From: Setoptus koraiensis
Lineage: Eukaryota; Arthropoda
Assembly (NCBI GenBank): GCA_048013815.1
Contig: CM106586.1
Coordinates: forward strand, 124,001 to 188,000
Direction of reading: 5' to 3'
DNA length: 64,000 nt
How positions within the stretch are numbered: position 1 is the stretch's first letter; each line of letters opens with the position of its first letter. The notes under the pieces are model-generated. The model made no database searches, was not told the DNA's origin, and saw only the letters and a program-made list of their open reading frames with translations. This document shows, one piece after another, positions 1 through 10,610 of this stretch. The position numbers and the translations under genes are program-made.

Positions 1-254
1 TGTGAATGTTTCAATATGGAACGAATCGTTCAATTGATCGACTTTATGTCACGATTAGTTGAGTTGTTCATGAAAGGTTGATATGATGCAACACCAAAGG
101 TTGCACAGAGTGTGTGATAAATTGTTGCATAATCCAAAGTACTCATTGATGATGTTTCTGCAAAGTAATTCAGTGGAAATCAATTGCGGGACACTTTTTG
201 TCAACAGCCAAAATACTGTTCTGATGTTGGTGCCCGTTGGCCATCGCCATTGAA

Positions 255-293
255 CATTTAGACACATTTGGATAATCCAAATGTGTCTAAATG
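255..293. repeat. Perfect 39-nt palindrome (hairpin)
   Basis: Two 19-nt arms (CATTTAGACACATTTGGAT and its exact reverse complement) are separated by a single A. The perfect match and minimal loop make this an obvious cruciform or RNA hairpin. The stem is too short for a normal miRNA precursor, and no larger element is visible around it. Confidence 0.9.
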
Positions 294-782
294 GATGGTC
301 ATTTAGATAGTGAAAGGGTGGCCAATGAGCAATGGCCTTGGCAATGGCGAGCAACGGCAGTTTCCAGAGACGTAATGTCATTCGTGAATGTAATGAAGAT
401 AGATGAATGCGTGTATGTGTTCGCACAGTATCAAGCGAGTGATAAATGACAATAGTTTATATTGTATTGATGCTGACAAGCTATCTCTTTTGTTTGTTAT
501 CTTAATGTTTGTTTTATTTTTATCACTCCATGCTGGGGATACGAAACAAATTGCTCTACATTATCGCTTGGTGGCTTTGTTGTAGTTGTTGTTGACAGAC
601 TATTGGTGAGGCAAGATAATAATAAGATGGATTTCTGTTGAAATGTGCGGGTGCCATCTATTTATGCAAATCAAATTTATCGCTAGATTGCGCGGCGATG
701 GCACTCTCAGCACGTGCTCGCCCACAAGAGTAATGCTTTGGTGTCGCCTATAGGTGTCGCCTAGATGGCAACCAACCGGGTC

Positions 783-829
783 CAACTGGCACCGACTGGC
801 ACCGACTGGCACCGACTGGCACCAACTGG
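783..829. repeat. Minisatellite, 10-bp period
   Basis: About 4.7 tandem copies of CACCGACTGG (edge copies read CACCAACTGG). Confidence 0.9.
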
Positions 830-1783
830 GAGCCGGCCATAGTCACTGTGAGTTAGTCGGTCAACAAGAGTATTGTCAATTGTTAGTTTTCTAGTGTTGA
901 GCTGGGTGCAGATGAGTCGGCTACCACTAAGCTCATCATTTGATATCTTTGCGTCACCGCTGACTTTTATAAAACTTTTATCATTGTTGGTGCGCCCCAA
1001 ACAACTAAATCCCTAACCACATCTTAACTCTCTCTCTCTCTGTCTACTCAACGAGGCACACACTCACATGTTAGGATAGACACACTAACAGTTAAATTAC
1101 TTTTAGCAGCAAATAATTTTTTGAATAATTCATGACTACTTGCATTACTGCTAACAATCTTGTTTGCTACGAGCTTGCCAATAGGCACAGGCGTAGACTG
1201 TCAAGCGCAGGTGAGACACAGCAATAACAGATCTATTACTCACAATGTCTGACTGTCTAGACACTAGAGAATCTTCTTTTTTCATCTGGTGCAAATAGCA
1301 AATAGCAAATATTGTACGTCTGGCCAACACAAACATTCCTCCAAAAACAACATGATTACATATTGAGCCTCACTCACCATTTTCTATGCGAGTCAAGGCC
1401 ACTTGTGACAGTGGCCATTTAGGGCCCCAACGGATCATCTTGAGATAGGTATAGAGATTTACTTTTTGTTCTGCCCTTTCTGTCCTCCTTCTACTGGCTG
1501 TTTTTTGGCTGTTGGCGCCGATGTAATTGCTCAAATAACCATTAGGGTGTGCGGACACGCAGTGCACAGGTTACATTAGTTGTGCTGACAAACATTGAAA
1601 GATGTTATAGTGACGCCAAAAAAGCGTCCAGAAATTAACTCAGGGCTCGGCCGTTGTTTGTTGCATCATGCACTTTATCATACAATATCGCGCGCTTATA
1701 TATAATAAATATAATATAGTAATTTCAATGGAAGGCGCACTATTACACACAACATACATAAAGTGTAACCAGCATCGGTGCCG

Positions 1784-1887
1784 GCAACAACAACAGCAAC
1801 AACAGCATCAACAACAACAACAACAACAACAGCATCAACAACAACAACAACAACAACAGCATCAACAACAACAACAACAACAACAAT
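1784..1887. repeat. CAA/CAG/CAT compound microsatellite
   Basis: A CAA-rich run contains three tandem copies of a 27-bp unit (CAT, then CAA triplets, then CAG). One frame reads His followed by Gln runs, but no gene structure surrounds it, so I treat it as a simple repeat. Confidence 0.85.
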
Positions 1888-4307
1888 GGACAACGATCTC
1901 TCTATTGAATATGGGGCGTGATGTGAATTCATTATGTAACGTGCATTAAATCAATTGAAAAGTAAGATGTGTTGTTGCTGACAACAAACAACCAGTGTGA
2001 TGCTGCACTGTTATCCATGCTTATGATGCTCGTCCACTCGTAACCAGCTAACTTTGTGACGCATGAGCTATCCTTTGTGCACTATCTATGATAATCACCT
2101 AGACAACATAGTTGCCATCCTGCTGCTGGCCAGACTGTTATATAACAGTTACAACGGTACGCACAAGTAACAACTCATTCACTTTCACAGTGTCTATTCA
2201 TATATCTATATCTGTGCCCAACAACTCACTAAGCAGACCAAGCATGTTGCTTGTTGAGCCGACATTGTTTATAAGAGGCTTACATAAGTATAAGTGCACC
2301 GGATAAGTTTACCGCTAATCGTTATACATACATGCATGGATGTTGGATTTGTATGTTTGGAGAGTGACATCAAGTAATTGGCAAGCGACACACAAAACAG
2401 CAGCCAGAAATAGCTCATATTTCCGATGGCTGAATTAATATCAGCTGACAATGAATAATGTTGTGTGGTCACTGACAAATCGTGCAAATCCTGCAATCTG
2501 TTCACTATGACCAGTGGTCGGCGCACGTGCAGTGTCGGTTGTGTTCATTGGCTGAAATGATAATCATTATTCAAATATGAAACTAACCTGTAACTAAATT
2601 ATAGATCAATGTGAATATGTCATAAACATTCGCGACAGTATTCACAACCTGCTGCAAGGGCCCGTTCGATGCATGAGGATAGCTTGAATGGGGATAGCAA
2701 GGCTGCGATCAACGACAAATTGACAATTTTATTGAAAGTGTCACGATAGAAACCATCATTTTTGCCCAATGACCATGGGCATGAATGCTGGTGGCTGTAC
2801 TGTAATTGTGTTGCCAAATTGAGCACTCACAATGACGCAAATGTGCTGTCCTCTCTCTCTCTCTGTTCACAACAAAACTCTCAATTATGCCTGTTAGTTG
2901 CATGCATACACCTCATACCTCATACACCTCACAAGACAACCAAATCGATCAGTCTTACCACTAATTATCTTATACTTTCATAGCTGGACAGCCTAGGTGC
3001 CAATCGACTGGCACCTAACACACAGTGACTGTAACCCAAGTTACTGGAAGTGCTTATATGATAATAATGGGTTTGTTCAATGCCAATTATTCAATTGTCA
3101 CTGTTGCGAACGATGCAAGATGCTGCTTATTGGCAATGTTGCTCATTTAACTAATTATTGTATATATTGGCACTATTGGGCACCATATAATTAGTGGCTA
3201 AAATATGTTTGATGACGCATGTTGTATGACATAATGAGCACCATTCAACAATATTCAATACCATTCATTATACAGCAATATAACTAGTGCAGTTGATGGT
3301 GGCTACAAAAGAACAATCATTATCATTATCTGTTTTGTTCTACATTACAGCCCCTATTAATCAACTCCCATCAGTAATCTCCCATTCGTGATGTCTCCCA
3401 TCATCTAACAGTCTCACCATCGACTAACTAGCATGCACACATACAGTTATACACATACATGTATAGTATATGTACAAACTATTTAGCCTCGCATCTCCCC
3501 TTGATACAACAAGCTTGACATGCCCTTACAAGAAGGTAATGGCTTACTTACTCATAATGTATATACCAAAGTAACGGGTCTTTTCACGCGTAACTGTAAC
3601 GCCGTTGCCAAGACGCCGGCGAGCGCATCTTTTTTTGCTTGTCCAATAGTGACGGAAATGAGCAGGCAATAAGTATAAGCAGGCAAATAGTGGCTGTAAA
3701 CCACTTTCGATATTTACTTGTCTTCTCTTCCTGTTGCACTACTATTATCTTTTGAACTAATGAGTACTCTTGGCGCACTCAAATTGCACAGTTCACTCAA
3801 CTGGGCCCCATTGGCCCCAATCAGCCAGTGCCAATTTAATGCCAATTGATATCCCTGAACATTCGTCCTCCGACCTTTACAATTTCCCCATTGACAGTGG
3901 GATACTGTAAACTGTGCGATTTCGTTCATCTTCATTCAACTCATTGAATAGTGAGTGTTCCCTCTATGTAACTTATACAGTGTAAGGGTCTGTTTTTGCA
4001 ATTAATTTAATTCATGCATAGCAGTATCGGCACTCAATTATAGCACCTATTATTCACTGACACTTTTATGTGTCTGTCTGCGTAGTTGATGGGATGTTTT
4101 TGACACACATTATGTAAGCCTTTGTGCTAGTGACACTATTCAATACTGACAAGGTGAGTATTGGTGGTGAGTTTGTTTATTTTTTTATTTTTTCCTTTGC
4201 TCACCTCGCACAACTTCAAATATAAACTCTAACTTTCTATTGGTCTCTATGAGCTTCCTATTGGTCACAAAATCAACTCACATGTTGGGATCAATAATAA
4301 CGATAAT

Positions 4308-4337
4308 ATCACCTACAGTCCATTGATTGTAGGTGAT
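4308..4337. repeat. Short inverted repeat
   Basis: 10-bp arms ATCACCTACA and TGTAGGTGAT are separated by a 10-nt loop. Confidence 0.7.
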
Positions 4338-4583
4338 CGTATCTATTGATGGTGGTCGATGGATGCATTGACAATGTCAGTGACACTGCAACGCGCATAA
4401 AATTGTCAACCCTCGAGAGTTACATCATGCTTCAAGAGTCAATTGTGGCAATTGATTTGCACTTGTAACGCTGCTTCGTTTTATCTCTCAAAGAGCTCGC
4501 ACACAAAAATTCAACCGGAGCTCACATTGTCAGTGTTGAATTGACAGTGTGATCTCGTGACCTCATTAAAAGCTGCTTTTTCA

Positions 4584-4660
4584 GGTTGCTATGGTCTAGC
4601 GGTAGAGTATTTTAGCTTTGCGGCTTTCAGCCTGACAGAAGCAGTGATTTTGGTCGATTA
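4584..4660 (+). other. tRNA-like remnant (possible tRNA-derived SINE head)
   Basis: TGGTCTAGCGG inside this stretch matches the RNA polymerase III A-box pattern (TRGYNNANNGG) and resembles the D-arm of tRNA-Glu. About 55 nt downstream, GGTCGATTAG is a one-base-short match to a B box (GGTTCRA-type). The two ends do not pair as an acceptor stem, so this is not a functional tRNA. It is either a decayed tRNA or the head of a SINE; no body or poly-A tail was recognised. Confidence 0.3.
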
Positions 4661-4845
4661 GTGTCGCTCAAGTTGAGATCAAACGTGATATATGTGCGTG
4701 GGCACCTATACTGTAGCATGCACGCAACGCCAAGCAATTATGCAGTTATAATGCAGCTCAATAATTTTATTGCCACTATGACGTCATAATCTGTGCTTAT
4801 ATAATATATTATATATAATATATAATATGTAATTAGTGTACTTAC

Positions 4846-5494
4846 GCGCTCGCTTGTTACCCGTGGCAAGCAGGTTAAATTGGTTGCCGGTGTCCGTTGT
4901 TGTTGGTTGTTGCTGCTGTTCACTGTGTTGTACATGACGACGTCGATTATGTTGCTGCTGTTGGTCACCTTGCGCTTGCATAATAACAGCACTCAACATG
5001 TTATTATCATCTAGTGTATCATAAGAGGATTTAACTTGACGCTGATAATGCGAGGCCAAGTTGTTGTTGTTGTGATTAATCAACAAATTATAATCGTCCT
5101 CTCTGTTGTTGTTGCTGTCTACATTTGAATGGTGCTGCTGTTGCTGTTGCTGCTGCTGATGGTGCAAATCGTCACTTCGTTGGAGCAAATGTTGCGATGC
5201 TGGCTGGCGCTGTTGGTAGGCTTGCTGAATAGTTGTAATGTCCAAAATAGGACGAGCAATTGTGTCTTCCAATGAGAATTCGCCTGCAACAAATCTATTC
5301 GCAGGAAAGGCCAAGCGACTCTCTGATTCATATTTTTGCTGCTTTCCAATGCCGTTACGTTTTGTCAGACATTCAATGGGTTGCGGTGATGACAGCCAAA
5401 ACAAAGTCACAACATACGACAACATGGCCACATATCTTACAAGATGGGCCATTGTGGACACAACAATTCTTGATTTGGTGCCCATCGCTATCAT
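4846..5494 (-). CDS. First coding exon of a secreted Gln/Asn/His-rich protein (partial)
   Basis: The minus-strand frame opens with ATG at 5494 and ends at a good splice donor (exon ..CGAGCGC, then GTAAGT) after base 4846, leaving one base of a split codon. Beyond that point the frame reads AT-rich intron. A hydrophobic segment near residues 16-40, ending in PQPIECLTKR, looks like a signal peptide; the Met at residue 15 (MAHLVRY..) could be the true start. The mature part has Gln, His and Asn runs ([16 protein letters not shown]) and ends NKRAR, a dibasic site compatible with prohormone-type processing. The family was not recognised. A peptide-hormone precursor or an extracellular low-complexity protein are both possible. 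No downstream exon could be identified within the first 4.8 kb, so the gene is incomplete here. Confidence 0.55.
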
Positions 5495-6631
5495 TTGATT
5501 GTCGCAACTTGTCTTAACTGTTGGCTAGTCTAATAGGGAATAGCTGCTTTTAGATAAATAAGCGCTGTCTACGATTTTGCAGTTAATTTCCTGTTTATTC
5601 CATGCCTCTTATTTCAGCACACTTTTTCAACGCAACCACTACTACTTGATCTATTTTTGTTTGTTATGCAATCAATTTAGTTTACAGCAATTCTCTCTTT
5701 GAATCTCTTTTCTCATTCACTCAACTGAATACGAACTGACACTCTTCTCTACTTTCTGTCCATTTTCATCAAAGTTCACATACACACACGCACCTAGTGC
5801 ATGAGGTAAAGGGGTCCCTAAATGGGAATTTGAGGCAACATTATTATTTGTACTGTGTGAGCATGCGTAATGTCATTGCGGCTACAGTTGTCGACTGGTC
5901 TGGCGACAGTGGCGCGCCCTATAATTTCAGTTGCATCAACAGCACACTGTATGTTGGTGCAACATCACCCAGACCAGACCAGACCAAAGTAAATCGCACT
6001 TGCACGCAATGTAAGGCACGTAACATGCATCTTACGTAACTTTAGCGAGGCTACATGAGGTGTAAAGTTTAATGTTTAAATCAATCAAATTAACCCGATT
6101 ATCACGCGGCTGCGATTAGTTGAAGATTATGGAGTTGACGCTGACAGGCTGACTCACTGGCTTAATTTTGACCGGCCGGCCAGCCAAAAGTCGTCGCAAC
6201 TGAAAGGTGCACGCAACCACCAACGTGGTATTGGCCGGTGCCCAGTTTACCCGGGATAATCTTGTGGCAATTTACCAGATCGTCCATTTACTCGACATTA
6301 TGTGTTCTATTTTATCCTTGTCTTGTCTGGTTACATTCTTGTTACCTATCATTGCATACTTAGAATTTGCTCGCCCGGTCAATATACACTCTATGGCACG
6401 CATTGTACAATATGGACAAATGCAAAGGTCACTTGGTGTGGCTCGATATTGTAATATTGTTTGAATGTGGGTCAAGATTAACTCGCACTAATTAGCCACT
6501 TATAATCGGTGATGGTCGCTTGCTCGTGGTTGCACCAGGAAGCTTGTGGGCACAATAATGAAAGAAAAGAGACAACCATTCACTACTTGAGACTGCCCGT
6601 TTGGCGTCGTTTTTTCTCTTTTTCGTGACAC

Positions 6632-6829
6632 ATGGCTCGTCCGCGAGACCAACTCACCAAAGAGCTGACTCCGTTATCTAACACCATTTTGTTGCAATTA
6701 GCTCAATGTTTGTCCAACCAACAAAGTGAACTCGAATCCATTCGCCATAAACGAGCCAATTCTAGCCAATTCAAGGCAAGTGAACGAGAGATTGGGGACA
6801 CTCAGAGAGAGATGCAATCCAATAAGTGA
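6632..6829 (+). CDS. Candidate small ORF, 65 aa, unknown
   Basis: An ATG-initiated frame follows a pyrimidine-rich leader and ends in TGA. The product is hydrophilic and non-repetitive with mixed, coding-like composition (begins MARPRDQLTKEL; contains NQQSELESIRHKR), unlike the repeat-driven frames nearby. No signal peptide, membrane segment or known domain is visible. It could be a short protein, the first exon of a larger gene, or chance. There is no independent support. Confidence 0.25.
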   Translation: MARPRDQLTKELTPLSNTILLQLAQCLSNQQSELESIRHKRANSSQFKASEREIGDTQREMQSNK

Positions 6830-7761
6830 CACTCTTTTATTATGATTGTGCTTTGTTTTTATTTATCAAGTATGTGCAATAATGTCAAACTCTTAATATT
6901 GAACAAACAGATTGGTAGATGGAGAAAAAAAGAATCGCTATTATCATTGATGATTTTACTTAGGTTTTTTTATGTATACATGGGTACAAAAACAACATGA
7001 AAAAGTCAATTCATTAATCAAATCAGAGAATGTATATCATTATCATGGTCATTGCAAGACAATGACAACAGATACCATTGTTGTGTCAATGTTGTCAATA
7101 TTGTCAATATTGTCAACATTGTTTGTTGTTGTTTGTAACAGTGTGTGAGTGTGTGTAATAATATGATATGATGCTGTTGTTCGCTGTAATCATACTGAAT
7201 ACAGAGAAACAGTTAATTAATGGTTACATTAATTGGATTGCAAATGTAGGATTAAGCAAAATGAAACAAACAAACAATATATAACTGCACATCGTAAACA
7301 GCCAGCGTTGATTGATTGGTCTCTGGTGCAGTCGCTAGTTGGCTGGTGTGGTTGCGACAGGCCACAAATCCAGGGAAATTGAATACAAGTTGATGTGTTA
7401 GCCTAAGTGGCTGTTGTTGTTTTTTCATCACTATTTCAAATTTGATAATATTTATTCTCTTGTTATCCCATTGTTTGTTTGTTTCGCATTGTTTGTTTGT
7501 TTCTTGTTTTTTCTTCATCCAATCATGTCCGTTTGATTCAGGTGCAACCATAAAGTTTAGTATCAGCGATCGCTAGCCAAACTTGACTGCTTCACTCTGG
7601 TGATGGTCGATAAAACATGAAATAAACGTTACCATTATATAATTTTCTCGTTGTGTGTGTGTGTCGAAATAGCTTCCCAGATGAGAATATCAGAATAAAA
7701 TTTCGCTTTCTTCTTCTTCTTTTTCTCATTGACCTGTGGATACCATTTCATTTTTGATGCA

Positions 7762-7779
7762 GTGTGTGTGTGTGTGTGT
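7762..7779. repeat. (GT)n microsatellite
   Basis: Nine GT units. Confidence 0.85.
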
Positions 7780-8388
7780 TGCTATCTAAATGGTGTTTCC
7801 TCTCCATCTCCTGCTTATCGTCTTATCCTCTCCTCTTCTTTACCTTGTCTTGTTGGCTCGTTTCGCAAATTGAATGATAGCCAGCAACCTATGAAAGGGA
7901 TGCTTGCTTTCACGATACTTGTGCTTAGGCCTCCTGATTAGACGAACACACAAGTGTGCTCTGCTCAATCTGCTGCCTCTATTTAAACCCACTGGCAAGA
8001 CACCGGAAAAGGATGAAGATTGATAATAAAAGAAGAAAATCTCATCGCTTTCACCTGATTGATTAAATCGATTCGGTTGATTATGGAGAATGACTAGAAC
8101 TTGGCAATATGGACTTGTTGGTGTGTGAATCTTGTTCTACTACTACTATTAGTACTATTGATAGGATTCTTATCTCTTTCTCTCTTTCGCACACATTAAT
8201 ATTGGGCTTGTGTTATTCATTCACCCTATTTTCACTTGTTAAGTTGATTTATTATATTATAATAATATTATTAAATAGAAAAAAAATACTTAAATTTTGT
8301 GTGTCTGTTTTGTTCTTTTTCGTTTTTATCATCTCGTTTCTTTCATCGTCAAAATCTGTTTGAATGTATGTTTTGCGTAGAGCCTCTC

Positions 8389-8418
8389 TTTGTTGTTGTT
8401 GTTGTTGTTGTTGTTGTA

Positions 8419-8458
<40 letters not shown>

Positions 8459-8462
8459 TTGT
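8389..8462. repeat. (TTG)n microsatellite, interrupted
   Basis: TTG triplets interrupted by TAG and ATG variants. The minus strand reads poly-Gln with His, without gene structure. Confidence 0.85.
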
Positions 8463-8661
8463 CCTAAACTAATCCTCACTACTTCTCATTGAAAAATTCA
8501 ATTCAAATCAAATCGTATGGCCTGTATGACCATTATTAATGACCATAGCGTTCCTCAATAATAACGATCTAATCACTCCAATCAATAATCTTTGTTTTGT
8601 CTGTCCAAATAGAAGATGTTAAATTAAATTTAAAATCTAAGTCAGCATCATCTCCTCTGGC

Positions 8662-10610
8662 CTAGACAACATACTTTTGGTAGTAGTTGGTTGTTCCTGT
8701 GGCTGCTGCGTATCCAGACGCATCCTCTTCTGCTTGGTTGTAGCTGTTGTTGTGATTGTTTGGCAGTGATCGGGCCGAGACAACAATTAGATTACGTTCG
8801 TTAGAATATCGTTGCAATAAATGATACTGAAAATGATGATTTAGTTTTGCAATTTAATCTCAACTTACGTGGAACCCTCTGAGCCTGAGTATGATGTCGA
8901 GTGAGTAGTTTCAACTCCTTTACCAGCAAATGGGTTTTCGTCATCATGAAGAGCCTCAGCTAGCGATGATGTAATTTTGCCCAACAATTCTGGCTTTGAG
9001 TAATCTTCGCCAGATGGACCGTAGGCGGCGCCACTGTCGCCTCCCATGTGCACTGGTGCTGGTGCGGCTGACTCGTATTGGCTTGCACCACCGTTACCTG
9101 CTCCCTGTGGTGGGTACATGGCGGCAGCACTGTCGGCACCTGCACCGTAAGATGATGAACCACTTTCTGGTGCACCGCTATATTGTTCTTGGTGTTGGTT
9201 AACTGGCTCACTTGCGTAACTGTTTCCTCCGCTCATGTCACCGGCACCTTGTCCTGCACCATATCCGCTTGATTGTTGCTGACCGTAACCGGAAGACATT
9301 TCAGATCCACCATATGAGCTCATTTGTTGCTCTTGGGCACCGTATTGACCGCCTGCTTGCTGTTGTTCCATGGCTCCACCGTATTGTGGTGCGCTTGCGC
9401 TGCCCTCCGATGAACCGTATCCGCTGCTGGCTGGTGCATAGCTGGACATTGCTGGTGCATGTGCACCATCACTTGGTCCCATACTGGCTGATGAATCGTC
9501 GTAACTGGCTTGCTGTTGCTCACCGTATCCGCTTGCTACCGCTGGTGCTGGCTGATAGGCACCCGATTGTTGGGCTCCGTACGAGCTTGCACCGGCATCG
9601 GCACCGCTCGATCCGTAGCCTGAACCAGTTGATGATTCACCGCTTGAGTATCCGCTCTCGGCCGATGGTGCAGCCGCTGCTGATGCACCATAACCAGATT
9701 GTTGTTGCTCGCCTGCACCGTAACCGGATGCTTGCTCCATTTGTTGTCCGTAACCGGCGCTTTGTTGCTCAGCTGGTGCAGCACCGTAACCGGATGATGT
9801 TTGTTGTTCGGCGCTGTATTGTTGTGGTTGCATTTGGTATTCTTGTTGTTGTTGTTGTTGTTCGCCATATGAACCGGAAGAGGCTTGCTGATTGTATGAG
9901 CCAGATGGTGGTGCCATCTCGTGCATGGCTTGTGGAACATCATAAGATTGAGCTTGTGGTTGTGATTGTTGTTGTTCACCGTAGCCTACTTGAGCTGCAC
10001 CATATCCACCGGCGCTAGGTGCACCCGGATATCCTTGGCTCTCTGGTCCAGTTGATCCGTATCCGGCAGCTTGTGCTTGGGGACCGTATGACTCTGGTTG
10101 TTGTTGCTCGTAACCTGATGATGATTGTTGTGGTTGTTGGTAGCTAGCTGGCTCTTGTTGTTGGTATTGCTGTTGAGGTGCTTGATATTGAGGTTGTTGT
10201 TGTTGTGCTTCTGGTGCATAAGCTGCTTGCTGTTGTTGTTGTGGCTGGTAGGAATCTTGCTGTTGTTGCTGACCATAAGCTGCTGGCGCTGGTGCCTGCT
10301 CTTGAGGTGCAGAGTAACCAGATTGTTGCTGTTGTGGTTGACTAGTAGCATAATAGTATTGCTCTGGCTGTTGTTGTTGCTGTTGTGGAGCTGGGTATTG
10401 TGGTGCAGCCGGTGCAGCTTGTGGTTGCTGGTAAGCCTGCTGTTGTTCTGGCTGATATTGCTGGGCTTGCTGTTGGCTGGGATAAGAACCAGACACTGAT
10501 TCGGTCTTAGTACCGTAACCGGCGGGTGCTGACTCGTAGCCAGAGGCCAATACGTTGGCCACTAGCAGAGAGAAGGTGACTAATTTAACTAGGCGAGTTT
10601 GCACAATCAT
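8662..10610 (-). CDS. Secreted Gln/Tyr/Gly/Ala/Ser-rich low-complexity protein, 607 aa
   Basis: The likely start is the ATG at 10610, because it begins a clean signal peptide (MIVQTRLVKLVTFSLLVANVLA, shown split: MIVQTRLVKL / VTFSLLVANVLA) with probable cleavage before SGYE. An in-frame Met 20 codons upstream would bury the signal. The mature protein is almost wholly low complexity: an N-terminal Gln/Pro/Tyr-rich part (PQQQQQ, QYQ) and a C-terminal part built on SGYG, YGSS, GAP and Ser/Ala runs. The frame meets TAA just inside a GTAAGT donor at 8868. Splicing to the acceptor ACAACAG at 8744 (125-bp intron) keeps frame and adds 26 residues of matching composition (YNQAEEDASGYAAA.. ending YYQKYVV), stop 8662..8664. 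The acceptor lacks a strong pyrimidine tract, so termination at the in-frame TAA is the alternative. No enzymatic domain is seen. Composition suggests a structural extracellular material (cuticle, cement or silk-like); this is inference. Confidence 0.75.
8744..8868 (-). other. Predicted intron of the low-complexity secreted protein gene
   Basis: Donor GTAAGT follows the split Thr codon; acceptor CAG precedes CTACAACC. An alternative acceptor at 8827 (TTTTCAG, 42-bp intron) has a better pyrimidine tract, but in the required phase it reaches a stop after 13 codons. The longer intron is preferred because the following exon keeps frame and composition. Confidence 0.45.

Larger units (their letters stand above)
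1..4583. other. Non-coding, repeat-rich stretch
   Basis: No gene is recognisable here on either strand. The stretch holds a perfect 39-nt palindrome, a 10-bp-period minisatellite and a CAA/CAG/CAT repeat, each listed separately. A minus-strand open frame at 1370..1567 ends at a good splice donor (GTGAGT), but I could not place an upstream exon or recognise its product. If the secreted-protein gene starting at 5494 has further exons downstream, they would lie here or beyond the window edge. Confidence 0.6.
5495..8661. other. Intergenic region
   Basis: This separates two minus-strand genes. It should contain the promoter of the gene starting at 5494, but I see no convincing TATA box. It also holds a small plus-strand candidate ORF (6632..6829), a GT repeat (7762..7779) and a TTG repeat (8389..8462). 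Nothing else was recognised. Confidence 0.6.

Noticed and set aside
1370-1567. Minus-strand frame ending at a GTGAGT donor
   Set aside because: Tested as a downstream exon of the 4846..5494 gene; no acceptor in the needed phase stays open, and the peptide is unrecognised.
1668-1949. Poly-Gln/His open frame
   Set aside because: Caused by the CAA/CAT repeat; no splice sites, signal or flanking coding sequence.
9212-10018. 268-codon plus-strand open frame rich in His/Arg/Val
   Set aside because: It is the antisense of the low-complexity secreted protein; repetitive codons keep the opposite strand open.
10125-10499. Leu/Trp-rich plus-strand open frame
   Set aside because: Antisense of the Gln-rich part of the same gene.
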